A DNA stretch of 24,890 nt from CAZPBC01 sp964584775 (GTDB lineage Bacteria; Chlamydiota; Chlamydiia; Chlamydiales; SLFE01), in NCBI GenBank assembly GCA_964584775.1, contig CAZPBC010000028.1, positions 1 to 24,890 of the forward strand, written 5' to 3'. This document shows positions 16,301 to 23,598 of this stretch, one piece after another. The translations under genes and the position numbers were made by a program. Under the pieces are notes generated by a model. It made no database searches, was not told where the DNA came from, and was given only the letters and a program-made list of their open reading frames with translations. The first letter of the stretch is position 1. Each line of letters begins with the position of its first letter.

Positions 16301-16972
16301 ATACCACCAAACAGCCGCTTTTAAGACTCCCCACTCGACCCACCTGTCAGATTTCACATAGCCGGTCAACTTGGTGACGGCTTCCTCAGCTAATTCTCGG
16401 ACCTCCCACTCCTGCTTTCCTGCAAGTTCCTCGGCAGGGCTTAGAATGGTTTCGAGTAGACGCTTAGAAACTGCTTTAAAGAGTCGTTCGGCATTTTCCC
16501 TTTCGGCAACAGGAAGAGTTTCTTGCTCTTCTTTAGCGACATGGATAATGATTTGGTACAAGATGCTCTTCAGGAGTCCACGATTCTCAGGCGTGACATT
16601 TTCTCCAAGAGAAACAAGACACTTTTCGAAGTAACTCAACGGTGAGTTGAGGTCGGGTTCAATCGGATGTCCCTCTGCTTTTCGCTTTGCAGCCACCTCC
16701 CACTTTTTGAGAAGCTGATCTACAAACTGATTCAGCGCATTCACCAGTCGAGGGTCATGCGGAGTGAGAGCCTGAAGGCGCGCCTCCATCTCTTCCTCAC
16801 GGCTTTGGCTCGGGCATAGGACCGCCTGTGCAACATTCGTCACACGGCTTGGAGCGGTCATCCAGCTCCAAACTCCGCCTAAAACTCGGTTGACTATACC
16901 AGGTTCATCCCCTGGAGAAGCGCGTTCTATAAGTGCTAAAGAATCTAAAGATGTTACAGCTGGTCCAATCAT
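13358..16972 (-). CDS. Giant protein of unknown function (1204 aa), paralogue of 8502-13280
   Basis: Function not recognised. A long, helical, charged protein without a signal peptide. Near the C-terminus is a hydrophobic stretch at about 1089-1108, followed by about 95 residues containing L-G-V-P-F-A-S-W-V. The N-terminal 350 residues are colinear with the 1592-residue neighbour: cysteine-containing V-L-C-P / V-V-P-D region, helical blocks, and L-L-K-D-T-F-A-V-V-L-G-V-L-G-G at about 330-345. Similarity then resumes around Q-L-Y-Y-Q and continues to the end. TATAAT at 16996-16991 gives a very short leader, and only a weak Shine-Dalgarno sequence (GGTGAA) precedes the ATG. It lies 95 bases downstream of putP and 77 bases upstream of its paralogue, all on the same strand. 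Confidence 0.87.
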   Translation of the reverse strand: MIGPAVTSLDSLALIERASPGDEPGIVNRVLGGVWSWMTAPSRVTNVAQAVLCPSQSREEEMEARLQALTPHDPRLVNALNQFVDQLLKKWEVAAKRKAEGHPIEPDLNSPLSYFEKCLVSLGENVTPENRGLLKSILYQIIIHVAKEEQETLPVAERENAERLFKAVSKRLLETILSPAEELAGKQEWEVRELAEEAVTKLTGYVKSDRWVEWGVLKAAVWWYRDRLVDSLTSYYTSVQKTQEMAQGMRSDPRYKDRDGAPGFEKTESVFAYNAQYNIDLGMEGIGEAIEGLVDDPAMVGRGLDPAHKEFFSRTLGQAITETTAGHSALLKDTFAVVLGVLGGLDKPGADPAKEIEKAISGLAPLVLDAAIRERGWIEPIDRDLTSASHLTQVMSQLRKWELVRKEEDLQNALKRIGRALNPCCREEVERASEAFFSEDSLDQLVIHIQSTVGDSQNLSHVLNLISEIRRVRKERAAIKQARRAVKDNPSYENLLQFMRVTDVAGKNWFNYFSTNVMKSGEDVFDPETGKEMLGLVLAHPHAVQVADHLAEKVFKPKLMERDPSGELYNHVRGLLMSDAVVEYISHDVAALMHDAVLHTTKHQAEEDAAKAQIDLLPQAEREELENVIIGPAVEATEKALTDMKIPFYKGFYTALVGIQDPKSGSDSKLLKPMLQQLYKILVGKMLEGAEGTNTHEKLLDLATRGIEAMENAADQITEFEEKDYPEQKEMIAQLILERPWLKESIEEMKQYGIATTDREAMVQLYYQVQMEDLVQVVLGSTNSLEGIYEQLPKTVQRHLTLADIKAILFATLSRGFGKQMHSFKKLADEQPGSGHEIDPKHKRLEKVLFRFASNVVKKLLEEKGHQLEGEGADLNSFSHLIQALSKVGAETVLPVGSDIDASHAPGNNFLQRVARSFVERALKRTQANAPHLFHDTDFVPVLLGEAVADVEAFLADQYTPTEVARDGDLFAKTLAEKLLNVAFPDGAEDLRLNESADRNFAFKTMKEKLEAIIKDQMQAFVTKEGRKRFIIAQLAGQLDGAAGDAKYSSENLERLSNAQLDEMIQSLTYEIALSKVTSFLPSWLNNSLFKVLFFPLILIGKAVIYAYSRQVAGRVIHAVSRDEAEYFIRDLALNVTSLFDQVQYGRVSVKDAKRKFNNGLEGILGHLGVPFASWVKPDMDLKEMFKRTTFVDLMESFVKDEMV

Positions 16973-16990
16973 AAGTTCACCATTGTTGAA

Positions 16991-16999
16991 ATTATACTA
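16991..16999 (-). promoter_or_regulatory. Candidate -10 box (TAGTATAAT) before the 1204-codon gene
   Basis: This is identical to the nine bases before the paralogous giant gene. The predicted leader is only about 12 bases. No -35 match was found at 17 bases, so the promoter is tentative; transcription could also continue from putP, since no terminator was seen in the 95-base gap. Confidence 0.4.
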
Positions 17000-17067
17000 C
17001 AATGATAAACCGCCTATATTAAGGAGAAATTAAGAGTCTGTTTAGTTAGTTATAATATTGGGGAGTT

Positions 17068-18504
17068 CTAAGGGCTTTTTGTCAAATATGAAATTAAATA
17101 TATAGAAATCAACCCAAATAGAAAGCCTGGAACGAGTGTGGGGACCTCCCAGGACAAAATGAGGGGGTTTAGAGAGGTCCAGAAAATCCCCATGAACCCT
17201 CCCACTAGGATGCCTGCGATCGCTCCTTGAAGGGTCACCCGCTTTGAGTAAAGGGTCACCCAAAGAAGCGGACCGAAGGAGGAGCCAAGTCCCCCCCAAG
17301 CGTAAAAGATCGAGTCTAAGACGTTGGAGCTCTTAGAAGTAGCCAAAAGATAGGCCGTCAGGCCTACTGCCACCACTGCAGTTCTTGAAGCTTTGAGGAG
17401 CTGAGCGCTGGTAGGAACCTTCGAACTGAGACGCTTATAGAAATCTTCTGTGATCACAGAGGCTGCCACGATGATCTGAGAATCCATGGTGGAGAGGTTC
17501 GCTGCCAAGATCGCACAGAGAATCACCCCCGCCAAAAAGAGAGGAAACGAAGACTTCACCATCTCCACAAAAACCAACTCCGGGTTGTAGAGTCCTTCTG
17601 GAAAAAAGCCGATCCCTACAAGACCGACCAGCACCGCTCCTGTTAAAGAGAGAAACTGCCAGCTCATTCCCAGCCACTTGGCCTTTTTCATCTCGTTGAC
17701 ATTGCGGATTCCCATGAATTTGGTCACGATATGGGGCTGCCCAAAATAGCCGAGTCCCCAACCAAGGGCGTCAATAACAATGAAACCAATCGATGCAAGT
17801 GTCAAATTTCCAAAGATTTCGAGTGAAATCCCACGGAATTGAGCGACCCGCTCTACCGTCTCCGATCCACCGATCTTTCCAAGAGCGAGGAAAGGAACGG
17901 TGATGATGACAAAGAGTAAAAAGAGGGCCTGGAAAAAGTCAGTCCAAGCAACAGCGACAAAACCGCCGACAAAGGTGTAGGCCACCATGACGGAAATCGC
18001 GATCGTGATTCCAACATAGTAGTCGATTCCAAAGATCGCCTCGAAGAGGTAGCCCATGGCGATGAGCCCCCCTGAAAGGTAGAAAGTTAAAAACAGCAGG
18101 GTCAAGGAGGCTGTCAGGAGACGAATTGCCCCCGATGCATCGTTGAAACGCCGCTCGAAGAAGGTGGGTAAGGTGTAGCTATCGCTCTTCTCTGTCCCCT
18201 CACGCAGCTTGGGAGCGATGAAGTGCCAATTGACGAACATGCCGATAAAAAGACCAATTGCAACCCACGCTTTGGAGAGCCCATACACAAAAATCAACAT
18301 CGGTAGCGACATGAATAGCCAAGCACTCATGTCTGATGCATGGGCAGAAAGTGCCGTCAGCCAAAAGCTTAGGGAGCGATTTCCCAAAATGAAGTCGGTC
18401 TCAGACTGACTCTTCCTGTGGGAGAATAAACCGATCAGAAGAAGAACAGAAAAATAGAGAAGAAAGGCAAAAAAGATCTGTAAGTCCATATCAGGAGGCA
18501 TCAT
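17068..18504 (-). CDS. putP: Sodium/proline symporter, PutP type (SSS family)
   Basis: A secondary transporter of the solute:sodium symporter family importing proline, or a related solute, with Na+ across the inner membrane. The 478 residues are slightly shorter than the enterobacterial protein and show about 12-13 membrane segments. Family motifs are S-A-H-A-S-D-M-S-A-W (53-62), whose Asp is the conserved TM2 residue; G-G-x-x-A-V-A-W-T-D-x-x-Q in the middle; and A-A-N-L-S-T-M-D-S-Q, the TM9 Ser/Thr sodium-site region. A start at 18489 (M-D-L-Q) is also possible; neither start has a good Shine-Dalgarno sequence. It is divergent from trxB (105 bases apart). Substrate specificity within this family cannot be fixed from sequence alone. 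Confidence 0.93.
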   Translation of the reverse strand: MMPPDMDLQIFFAFLLYFSVLLLIGLFSHRKSQSETDFILGNRSLSFWLTALSAHASDMSAWLFMSLPMLIFVYGLSKAWVAIGLFIGMFVNWHFIAPKLREGTEKSDSYTLPTFFERRFNDASGAIRLLTASLTLLFLTFYLSGGLIAMGYLFEAIFGIDYYVGITIAISVMVAYTFVGGFVAVAWTDFFQALFLLFVIITVPFLALGKIGGSETVERVAQFRGISLEIFGNLTLASIGFIVIDALGWGLGYFGQPHIVTKFMGIRNVNEMKKAKWLGMSWQFLSLTGAVLVGLVGIGFFPEGLYNPELVFVEMVKSSFPLFLAGVILCAILAANLSTMDSQIIVAASVITEDFYKRLSSKVPTSAQLLKASRTAVVAVGLTAYLLATSKSSNVLDSIFYAWGGLGSSFGPLLWVTLYSKRVTLQGAIAGILVGGFMGIFWTSLNPLILSWEVPTLVPGFLFGLISIYLISYLTKSP

Positions 18505-18609
18505 AACCGAACGTGTGGAAAAAAGCGAGATTTCAGAAGATCTTTACCCTCGGCTTGTGATAAAGTACGTGCTCTTATCCCATATTTACTAAAGTGAAGG
18601 ACGACCACT

Positions 18610-19557
18610 ATGCCAAAGAAACACCCCGTCATTATTATCGGATCTGGACCTGCTGGATACACCGCTGGAATCTACGCAAGCCGCGCCACACTGAGTCCCC
18701 TGCTTTTTGAAGGCTTCTTCTCAGGACCTGCCGGTGGGCAGCTCATGACCACCACCGATGTGGAAAACTACCCCGGTTTCCCTGAGGGAGTGACTGGCCC
18801 TGAGCTCATGGACATGTTCCGCAAGCAGTCTCTCCGTTTCGGTGCGACTCACCTCCGTGAAGATGTCAAAAAAGTCGACTTCTCCAAGCGCCCCTTTGAA
18901 GTCCATGGAAAAGAGGAGGTCTTTCTTGCCGATAGCGTGATCATCTCCACCGGTGCGACAGCAAAAACCCTCGATGTTCCAGGAACACGAGAGGGGGAAT
19001 TTTGGCAAAAGGGAGTGACTGCCTGTGCCACTTGCGATGGCGCGATGCCGATCTTCCGCGACGGCCTTCTTTTTGTCATCGGAGGTGGTGACACCGCCTG
19101 CGAAGAGGCCCTCTTCCTCACCCACTTTGGAAAAAAAGTCTTCCTCGTCCACCGCCGTGACGAACTCCGCGCCTCCAAAATCATGCAGAAGCGCGTCATC
19201 GAACACCCCAAGATCGAAGTCCTTTGGGACAGTGTTCTCGTCAAAGTCGATGGCGATCAAGTCGTGGGATCCGTGACACTCCAAAACGTGAAAAGCAAAG
19301 AAGAAACCACGCACGATGCGAACGGAGTTTTCTTTGCCATTGGCCACGAGCCGAACACGGGCTTTCTCGACAGCCAGATCGATCTTCACGACAACGGTTA
19401 CATCAAAGTGATCCCCGGAACCAGCAGAACGAACATTGAAGGGGTCTTTGCTGCCGGAGATTGCCATGACCACGTTTACAGACAAGCCGTGACAGCCGCA
19501 GGAAGCGGCTGCATGGCAGCAATTGAAGCTGAAAGATGGCTTGCCGAGCAGGAGTAA
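18610..19557 (+). CDS. trxB: Thioredoxin reductase (NADPH)
   Basis: A cytosolic flavoenzyme that reduces thioredoxin with NADPH. The 315 residues match the usual length. They carry the FAD motif G-S-G-P-A-G-Y-T-A (11-19), G-G-Q-L-M-T-T-T-x-x-V-E-N-Y-P-G-F (42-57), the redox-active C-A-T-C (139-142), the NADPH-binding G-G-G-D-T-A-C-E-E-A (158-167), and the C-terminal G-V-F-A-A-G-D-C segment with R-Q-A-V-T-A-A-G-S-G. GAAGGA lies about 10 bases upstream of the ATG. It is divergent from putP and is followed almost immediately by a beta-barrel gene. From memory, trxB and acpS are also close together in Chlamydia, which supports a chlamydial origin. Confidence 0.98.
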   Translation: MPKKHPVIIIGSGPAGYTAGIYASRATLSPLLFEGFFSGPAGGQLMTTTDVENYPGFPEGVTGPELMDMFRKQSLRFGATHLREDVKKVDFSKRPFEVHGKEEVFLADSVIISTGATAKTLDVPGTREGEFWQKGVTACATCDGAMPIFRDGLLFVIGGGDTACEEALFLTHFGKKVFLVHRRDELRASKIMQKRVIEHPKIEVLWDSVLVKVDGDQVVGSVTLQNVKSKEETTHDANGVFFAIGHEPNTGFLDSQIDLHDNGYIKVIPGTSRTNIEGVFAAGDCHDHVYRQAVTAAGSGCMAAIEAERWLAEQE

Positions 19558-19559
19558 CC

Positions 19560-20375
19560 ATGCCCTTCCTACGCTCTGCTCTCCTGCTCCTCACTCTCCC
19601 CATGGCACTCACTGCCATTGAGCTGGAACCTTGGATTCCAGAACCCTATCTCCCGCAGTTCAAAGCTGCCTACAGCCCGGAGCACTTTAACAATGTGCGT
19701 GTGGGTAGCACTAAAACTCCTTACAGGTCTACGGCGCACTCCATGGATTTTTCGCTCTTTGGCGCTGTCACAGAGCAGTTCATGGTCGAACTGAGTTTTA
19801 ACTGTATCGGCACCTCCCAGAATCACTTTGGGATGAACGATGCACAGCTGACGGGACGCTACCAATTCTGGAACGACATCACGGGCGAGAATTTTGCCTC
19901 CGTCACTCTCGGCACCACTGTCTCTTATGCAAATTGGCCCTTTGTAAGAGACCTAGCTGTCTTTCATCATGGCCAGTGGGAATTCCTCACCCACCTCTCA
20001 ATCGGGCGGGAAGAGCCTTGTGGAGGGGCCTGGTCAAGTCGTAGCTGGGGGGTGGTAGGTATCGGTTCTGCAAATGAAGGGTCTGTCTGGGTCTTCTCCA
20101 AACTCCAACACGAAAGGGCTTTCAGTGCCTGCTTACGAGGTGGAGCTTATCTTGGAACAACGGTTGGATTCGGAAGCAACCCTCTCTCCATCCCCACCTT
20201 TGCAGGGTATGGGTCCCTCCGCCATCGGTCTGTCGATTTTGGAGTTCAAGCAGAATACACGGTAGGAGTCTACGGTTTCATCCGAGCAGAGTACTCCTTC
20301 CTTCCCTGGAGCCAAAACTTCCCCATCTACGTCAACCGCTTTGCAATAAGCTTCTACTATCCGATAGGATTATGA
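19560..20375 (+). CDS. Predicted outer-membrane beta-barrel protein
   Basis: Family not recognised. From the ATG at 19560 (AGGAG about 6 bases upstream, two bases after the trxB stop) the protein has 271 residues. A signal peptide (hydrophobic core about 7-17) has a likely cleavage after A-L-T-A. An earlier in-frame ATG at 19536 lies inside trxB, would spoil the signal peptide and has no good Shine-Dalgarno sequence. The mature part is rich in aromatic residues and Gly, with alternating hydrophobic/polar strands. It ends in F-A-I-S-F-Y-Y-P-I-G-L, the sort of terminal strand expected of an outer-membrane barrel. The N-terminal P-W-I-P-E-P-Y motif may be diagnostic. It is probably co-transcribed with trxB. 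Its end overlaps the convergent acpS by 6 bases. Confidence 0.75.
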   Translation: MPFLRSALLLLTLPMALTAIELEPWIPEPYLPQFKAAYSPEHFNNVRVGSTKTPYRSTAHSMDFSLFGAVTEQFMVELSFNCIGTSQNHFGMNDAQLTGRYQFWNDITGENFASVTLGTTVSYANWPFVRDLAVFHHGQWEFLTHLSIGREEPCGGAWSSRSWGVVGIGSANEGSVWVFSKLQHERAFSACLRGGAYLGTTVGFGSNPLSIPTFAGYGSLRHRSVDFGVQAEYTVGVYGFIRAEYSFLPWSQNFPIYVNRFAISFYYPIGL

Positions 20376-20738
20376 TTCCCAAATTGCCACTGCAAAAGCG
20401 TGCTCTTTGGAGTGCGTGAGAGAGAGGTGGATCGAGGGGGCAGAAAATTCCATCTGAACTGAGATGGAGAGCTCAACAACCGGTTTGCCCGCATCGTCAT
20501 TGACCACTTCAATATCTTTCCAACCCACCACCCCACGGATTCCGGTACCAAGAGCTTTAGCGACCGCCTCCTTCGCCGCAAAACGCGCCGCAAAATGGCG
20601 CTCCGCCGCTGAATGTTGAAGACAGTAGGCCTGCTCTCCTTCCGTAAAAATCCTGTCGAGAAATTTTTGGCCTTCTTTGTCGATCAGCCGCTTGATCCGC
20701 GCGATCTCAATGAGGTCACTTCCAAGTCCCTTAATCAT
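20370..20738 (-). CDS. acpS: Holo-[acyl-carrier-protein] synthase
   Basis: Transfers the 4'-phosphopantetheine arm from coenzyme A to the acyl carrier protein, activating fatty-acid synthesis in the cytosol. The 122 residues are typical of the short AcpS type, with G-x-D-L-I-E-I-x-R-I (6-15, D8 a Mg2+ ligand) and R-F-A-A-K-E-A-V-A-K-A-L-G-T-G (52-66, E56 the second conserved acidic residue). It starts 8 bases after the stop of the PIN/TRAM gene, so the two form an operon. The upstream Shine-Dalgarno sequence is weak, which suggests coupling to the preceding gene. Confidence 0.96.
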   Translation of the reverse strand: MIKGLGSDLIEIARIKRLIDKEGQKFLDRIFTEGEQAYCLQHSAAERHFAARFAAKEAVAKALGTGIRGVVGWKDIEVVNDDAGKPVVELSISVQMEFSAPSIHLSLTHSKEHAFAVAIWES

Positions 20739-20746
20739 CGGCTCAG

Positions 20747-21844
20747 TTACCGCTCCAAAGCAAAGTAGCTACGAGCAGAAGGGCGAGTGCCAGGCTCTTC
20801 CTGCTTCTCCTCTTCCGATGCATTGCAGAAAATCATCCGTCCCGACGAGGTGTGCTTGACGGAGAGAACATGGGTCTTGATGATCCGGCCGATAAAGTCT
20901 GCTCCGCCGTTGACAACCACCATTGTTCCATCTTCAAGGTATCCGACCCCCTGCCCTGATTCTTTACCATAGCGCTGGATCTTGATCTCCAACATCTCGC
21001 CAGAGGTGGTGAGGGGTTTAAGCGCGTTGGAAAGGAGATTAAGGTTGATGATCCGGATCCCCTCTGTCGACTCAATCGTCGCTTGCTGAATACGGTTCAT
21101 GTCTGAGGTCAGGACATTGGCTGACGTCATCCGAGCGAGACGAATCACCTTCGCAAAGAGGTCATGCACCTCTGCAAAATCGGTCTCAATATAACGGACA
21201 CCTAAGGTCGGAAGCATCTCCAGTTTTTTGAGGACCTCTAACATCCTTCTTGCGCGCGCCTTCTCAGCATCATCTGCACTCTCAAGGTTTTCGTACGCCT
21301 CTTTGAGGATGAAACGAGGAACGACCAAATGGTGATCCATCAATCCTGTCACAGCGAGATCAATCAAACGCGCATCAGTCAGGACTGAGCTGTCGAGGAT
21401 AATGTCTTTTTTCTTTTGCATTCCAGGCTGAAGGCGGACAAAGGGGATGCTCAAATGGAACTCTTCGGAAGCCTTGACGGTCAAGACCACACCTGCGTAG
21501 GTCGAGAGAAGGTAAATCACAGCCTTGATGAAGACCACACTCCCCTCTTGCACCTCAAAGTTGACAAAAGAGACGACCGACCCAAGGATTGTCATCAAAA
21601 GGGTCGCAAAGATGTAGCCAAGGACAAGGCCGATGATACTGAGGTTAAAGGAGCGGAAGTCGAGGCGCTTGGAGAGCTTCTCCAAAAAGATGAATGTAAA
21701 AGCTCCTGCCAGCCCCAGAAAAATTCCGGATGAGACCGCCATCAGCGTGAAACCACCTGGATAACTTGTCGTTGTATAGGCAGTTGCGATGAGAATACTA
21801 AGTAAAGTAAAGAGAGTTCGAATGACATAAACCGTGGCTTGCAT
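20747..21844 (-). CDS. Membrane-anchored PIN/TRAM domain protein (YacL-like)
   Basis: The 365 residues have four hydrophobic segments in the first ~125 residues, then a PIN-type nuclease fold (about 146-270), then a TRAM-like beta domain (about 282-340), the order seen in the YacL family of PIN/TRAM membrane proteins. PIN acidic residues fit D151 (I-I-L-D-S-S-V-L), E182 (I-L-K-E-A-Y) and D248 (L-T-S-D-M-N). The predicted role is a membrane-tethered metal-dependent ribonuclease or RNA-binding protein; the biological target is unknown even for well-studied members. GAGGT precedes the ATG at 21844. acpS follows after 8 bases. An inverted repeat lies 30 bases upstream. Confidence 0.9.
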   Translation of the reverse strand: MQATVYVIRTLFTLLSILIATAYTTTSYPGGFTLMAVSSGIFLGLAGAFTFIFLEKLSKRLDFRSFNLSIIGLVLGYIFATLLMTILGSVVSFVNFEVQEGSVVFIKAVIYLLSTYAGVVLTVKASEEFHLSIPFVRLQPGMQKKKDIILDSSVLTDARLIDLAVTGLMDHHLVVPRFILKEAYENLESADDAEKARARRMLEVLKKLEMLPTLGVRYIETDFAEVHDLFAKVIRLARMTSANVLTSDMNRIQQATIESTEGIRIINLNLLSNALKPLTTSGEMLEIKIQRYGKESGQGVGYLEDGTMVVVNGGADFIGRIIKTHVLSVKHTSSGRMIFCNASEEEKQEEPGTRPSARSYFALER

Positions 21845-21873
21845 GACAACCTCACGTGGGTAATAGAGTTTTT

Positions 21874-21898
21874 CATTTTCAAAAAATGATTGAAAATG
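21874..21898. promoter_or_regulatory. Inverted repeat upstream of the PIN/TRAM gene
   Basis: CATTTTCA (21874-21881) and TGAAAATG (21891-21898) form perfect 8-base arms around a nine-base A/T-rich centre. It sits 30-54 bases before the start codon and could be an operator or a leader hairpin. No consensus promoter boxes were convincing beside it. Confidence 0.3.
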
Positions 21899-21991
21899 GC
21901 CTGGGGTAATGTTACAGCAAAAAATTATTTTTGTCGATCCCTATCTCAGACCTAGCTTTCCATTAAAACTCGACACACGCTATTGGGGTGT

Positions 21992-22030
21992 AAAAAAAAG
22001 CCCACTCCTAGCAGGGGTGGGCTTTTTTTT
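21992..22030. terminator. Bidirectional terminator
   Basis: AAAAAAAAGCCCAC pairs with GTGGGCTTTTTTTT, with further CC/GG pairing inside. It has a T-run on both strands, so it would stop transcription in either direction. On the minus strand it ends the transcript of the last array gene (22067-22930). Confidence 0.9.
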
Positions 22031-22066
22031 AAAGAGAACACTCTTTTTATTCGAATTAAGCAGATT

Positions 22067-22930
22067 CTACATCTCCATCTCACTGAATTCCCGACTCATT
22101 CTCTGAATCATCATTTGGATATGAGGAGAGCGCATCATCTCTTGAATTCTGGGGCGAGTACCCATTTCTTTGAGAATGCCTTCTATTTTCCTTAACTCCG
22201 TTTGGATCTCAGGCATTTTTAGAAGCTCAGCCCACTTTTGATATATGGCACCTTTAACAGCTTTTTCTCCAAAAGACTTTTTGATTTGGGCAAACAGCTG
22301 TTCTGCTCCAGATTGCAACTCTTCGGTAAGCTCGTTTTGTGCGGCAACCATTTCCAAAATTCCTGGAAGCTGTTGACTAACCATCGTCCTGATTTCACGC
22401 TCATTCAGCTTTAGCTCTAGAAATTGACTCACGACATGGTTAATGCGTAGAGCGACTTCACCCGCATGCAACATGAACTCCTCAAGTTCTTCTGTATGGG
22501 AAGCCACTGATTGAACCGCTTCACTCACACTCACACCCGTATGAGGCTTTGCAATCTGTTCGACATAGTGTCTGACATTATTAGCTGCGGCATACATCTT
22601 GAAGGATGCGTAGTGCATCATCAAATCATCTTTCACCTGAAGTGCCACACTCGGAATCCATTTCAGCACCTTTTCCGCCCAACTCTCTGAAGGGAGTTGC
22701 TGAGAAGAGCGCGCTAAAAAGTCGAGAGGGTGCATCACCATGTGAAATGTTGTGAAAGCCATCGCTGCGAGTAGGTTAAAAACTGTTGCTGCAGCCGACT
22801 GAACGATACGAGCCAAGCTCTTCATAAAATCGGGCACGTGCTGCAGTAATCCTTCATCTGGTTTCGATTGAAGGAGTTCTATAAGGTTAATCTCTTCATT
22901 ACCTATACCAATTCGTCCATCAAAACTCAT
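22067..22930 (-). CDS. Array family protein, long form (287 aa)
   Basis: Function not recognised. The last and longest member of a five-gene paralogous array. The shared core spans about 42-108: a hydrophobic helix (A-T-V-F-N-L-L-A-A-M-A-F), then M-H-P-L-D-F-L-A-R, Q-x-P-x-x-x-W, W-I-P-x-x-A-L-Q-V-K-D-D-L and Y. Unlike its paralogues it has a further ~180 residues of amphipathic, Gln/Glu-rich helices ending in a Met-rich tail. AGGAG lies 6 bases before the ATG at 22930. It has its own 172-base upstream gap and a strong terminator downstream. A membrane-associated or secreted protein is the most that can be inferred. Confidence 0.88.
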   Translation of the reverse strand: MSFDGRIGIGNEEINLIELLQSKPDEGLLQHVPDFMKSLARIVQSAAATVFNLLAAMAFTTFHMVMHPLDFLARSSQQLPSESWAEKVLKWIPSVALQVKDDLMMHYASFKMYAAANNVRHYVEQIAKPHTGVSVSEAVQSVASHTEELEEFMLHAGEVALRINHVVSQFLELKLNEREIRTMVSQQLPGILEMVAAQNELTEELQSGAEQLFAQIKKSFGEKAVKGAIYQKWAELLKMPEIQTELRKIEGILKEMGTRPRIQEMMRSPHIQMMIQRMSREFSEMEM

Positions 22931-23044
22931 AAAAATCTCCTAAGCAATCATTTGAATGTTTTTTCTTCTAAAGATTAGAGAGTGTACTGCAAATATTAAT
23001 TTCTGATAAAGAATGGGGAAATAATCAATAATCACCATCTATCG

Positions 23045-23079
23045 AAAAAATTGAAGCCCACACCCTAAGAGTGGGCTTC
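23045..23079 (-). terminator. Rho-independent terminator
   Basis: On the minus strand GAAGCCCAC pairs with GTGGGCTTC around a nine-base loop, followed by AATTTTTTCG. It lies 24 bases after the stop of the 115-residue array gene. Confidence 0.88.
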
Positions 23080-23102
23080 ACTCGAAATTCAACAAACTGA
23101 TT

Positions 23103-23450
23103 TTAGCCAGCAACAGGAAGTGAAAGATTAACGAATAGATGCCCTCTGTAGCATTGCACAAAATCGTCCTTGAGCTGTAGTGCGATCCCTCCAATCCATT
23201 TCGGAACAAAGGTCATCCAATCTCGATCTGGAAACTGCAAGGACGCTCGGTCCAGGAACTCCAAAGGATTCATGGCGGCTGAAAGAAGGGTATGAGCAGC
23301 TGCAGTCACCCCTGCGAAAACCTGCTTCGCGATGATCTGAACACGGTCAATCACCCAGGCAGCTCCGTCCATGACAGGCTTAAGAAAAGGCATCTTTGTT
23401 TCGACTGCTTCATAAAGTTTTGTTGTATATTCTGAGGGTAGAATTGTCAT
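23103..23450 (-). CDS. Array family protein (115 aa)
   Basis: Function not recognised. The family core lies at about 35-102: hydrophobic segment V-F-A-G-V-T-A-A-A-H-T-L-L, M-N-P-L-E-F-L-D-R (His of the H-P motif replaced by Asn), Q-F-P-D-R-D-W, P-K-W-I-G-G-I-A-L-Q-L-K-D-D and Y. The tail H-L-F-V-N-L is shared with the 118-residue neighbour (H-S-F-V-N-L). AGGAG precedes the ATG by 6 bases. The gene is flanked by terminators on both sides, so it is probably transcribed alone. Confidence 0.85.
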   Translation of the reverse strand: MTILPSEYTTKLYEAVETKMPFLKPVMDGAAWVIDRVQIIAKQVFAGVTAAAHTLLSAAMNPLEFLDRASLQFPDRDWMTFVPKWIGGIALQLKDDFVQCYRGHLFVNLSLPVAG

Positions 23451-23545
23451 CTTTTTCTCCTATGTTTTGCATTTTGGTTCTACTGAAAACGTCGCTAAAT
23501 ATAGGAATCCTGAGTGAAGAAAAGATGAAGGAACGGATAATCTTG

Positions 23546-23576
23546 CATAAAAAAAAGCCCATCCAAGATGGGCTTT
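23546..23576 (-). terminator. Rho-independent terminator
   Basis: A ten-base stem (AAAGCCCATC with GATGGGCTTT) with a three-base loop, followed on the minus strand by a T-run. It closes the two-gene unit 23599-24365. The stem sequence resembles those at 21992-22030 and 23045-23079. Confidence 0.9.
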
Positions 23577-23598
23577 AGACTCTTACAACTGAGGGAAG

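Noticed and set aside
8502..16972. The giant genes as known large toxins, adhesins or polymorphic membrane proteins
   Set aside because: No signal peptide, autotransporter barrel, GGAI or FxxN repeats, glycosyltransferase D-x-D context or protease motif was seen; the sequence is helical and charged throughout.
18721..19485. 254-codon open frame on the minus strand inside trxB
   Set aside because: It is the mirror of an unmistakable trxB, has no ribosome site or recognisable protein, and such antisense frames arise from codon bias.
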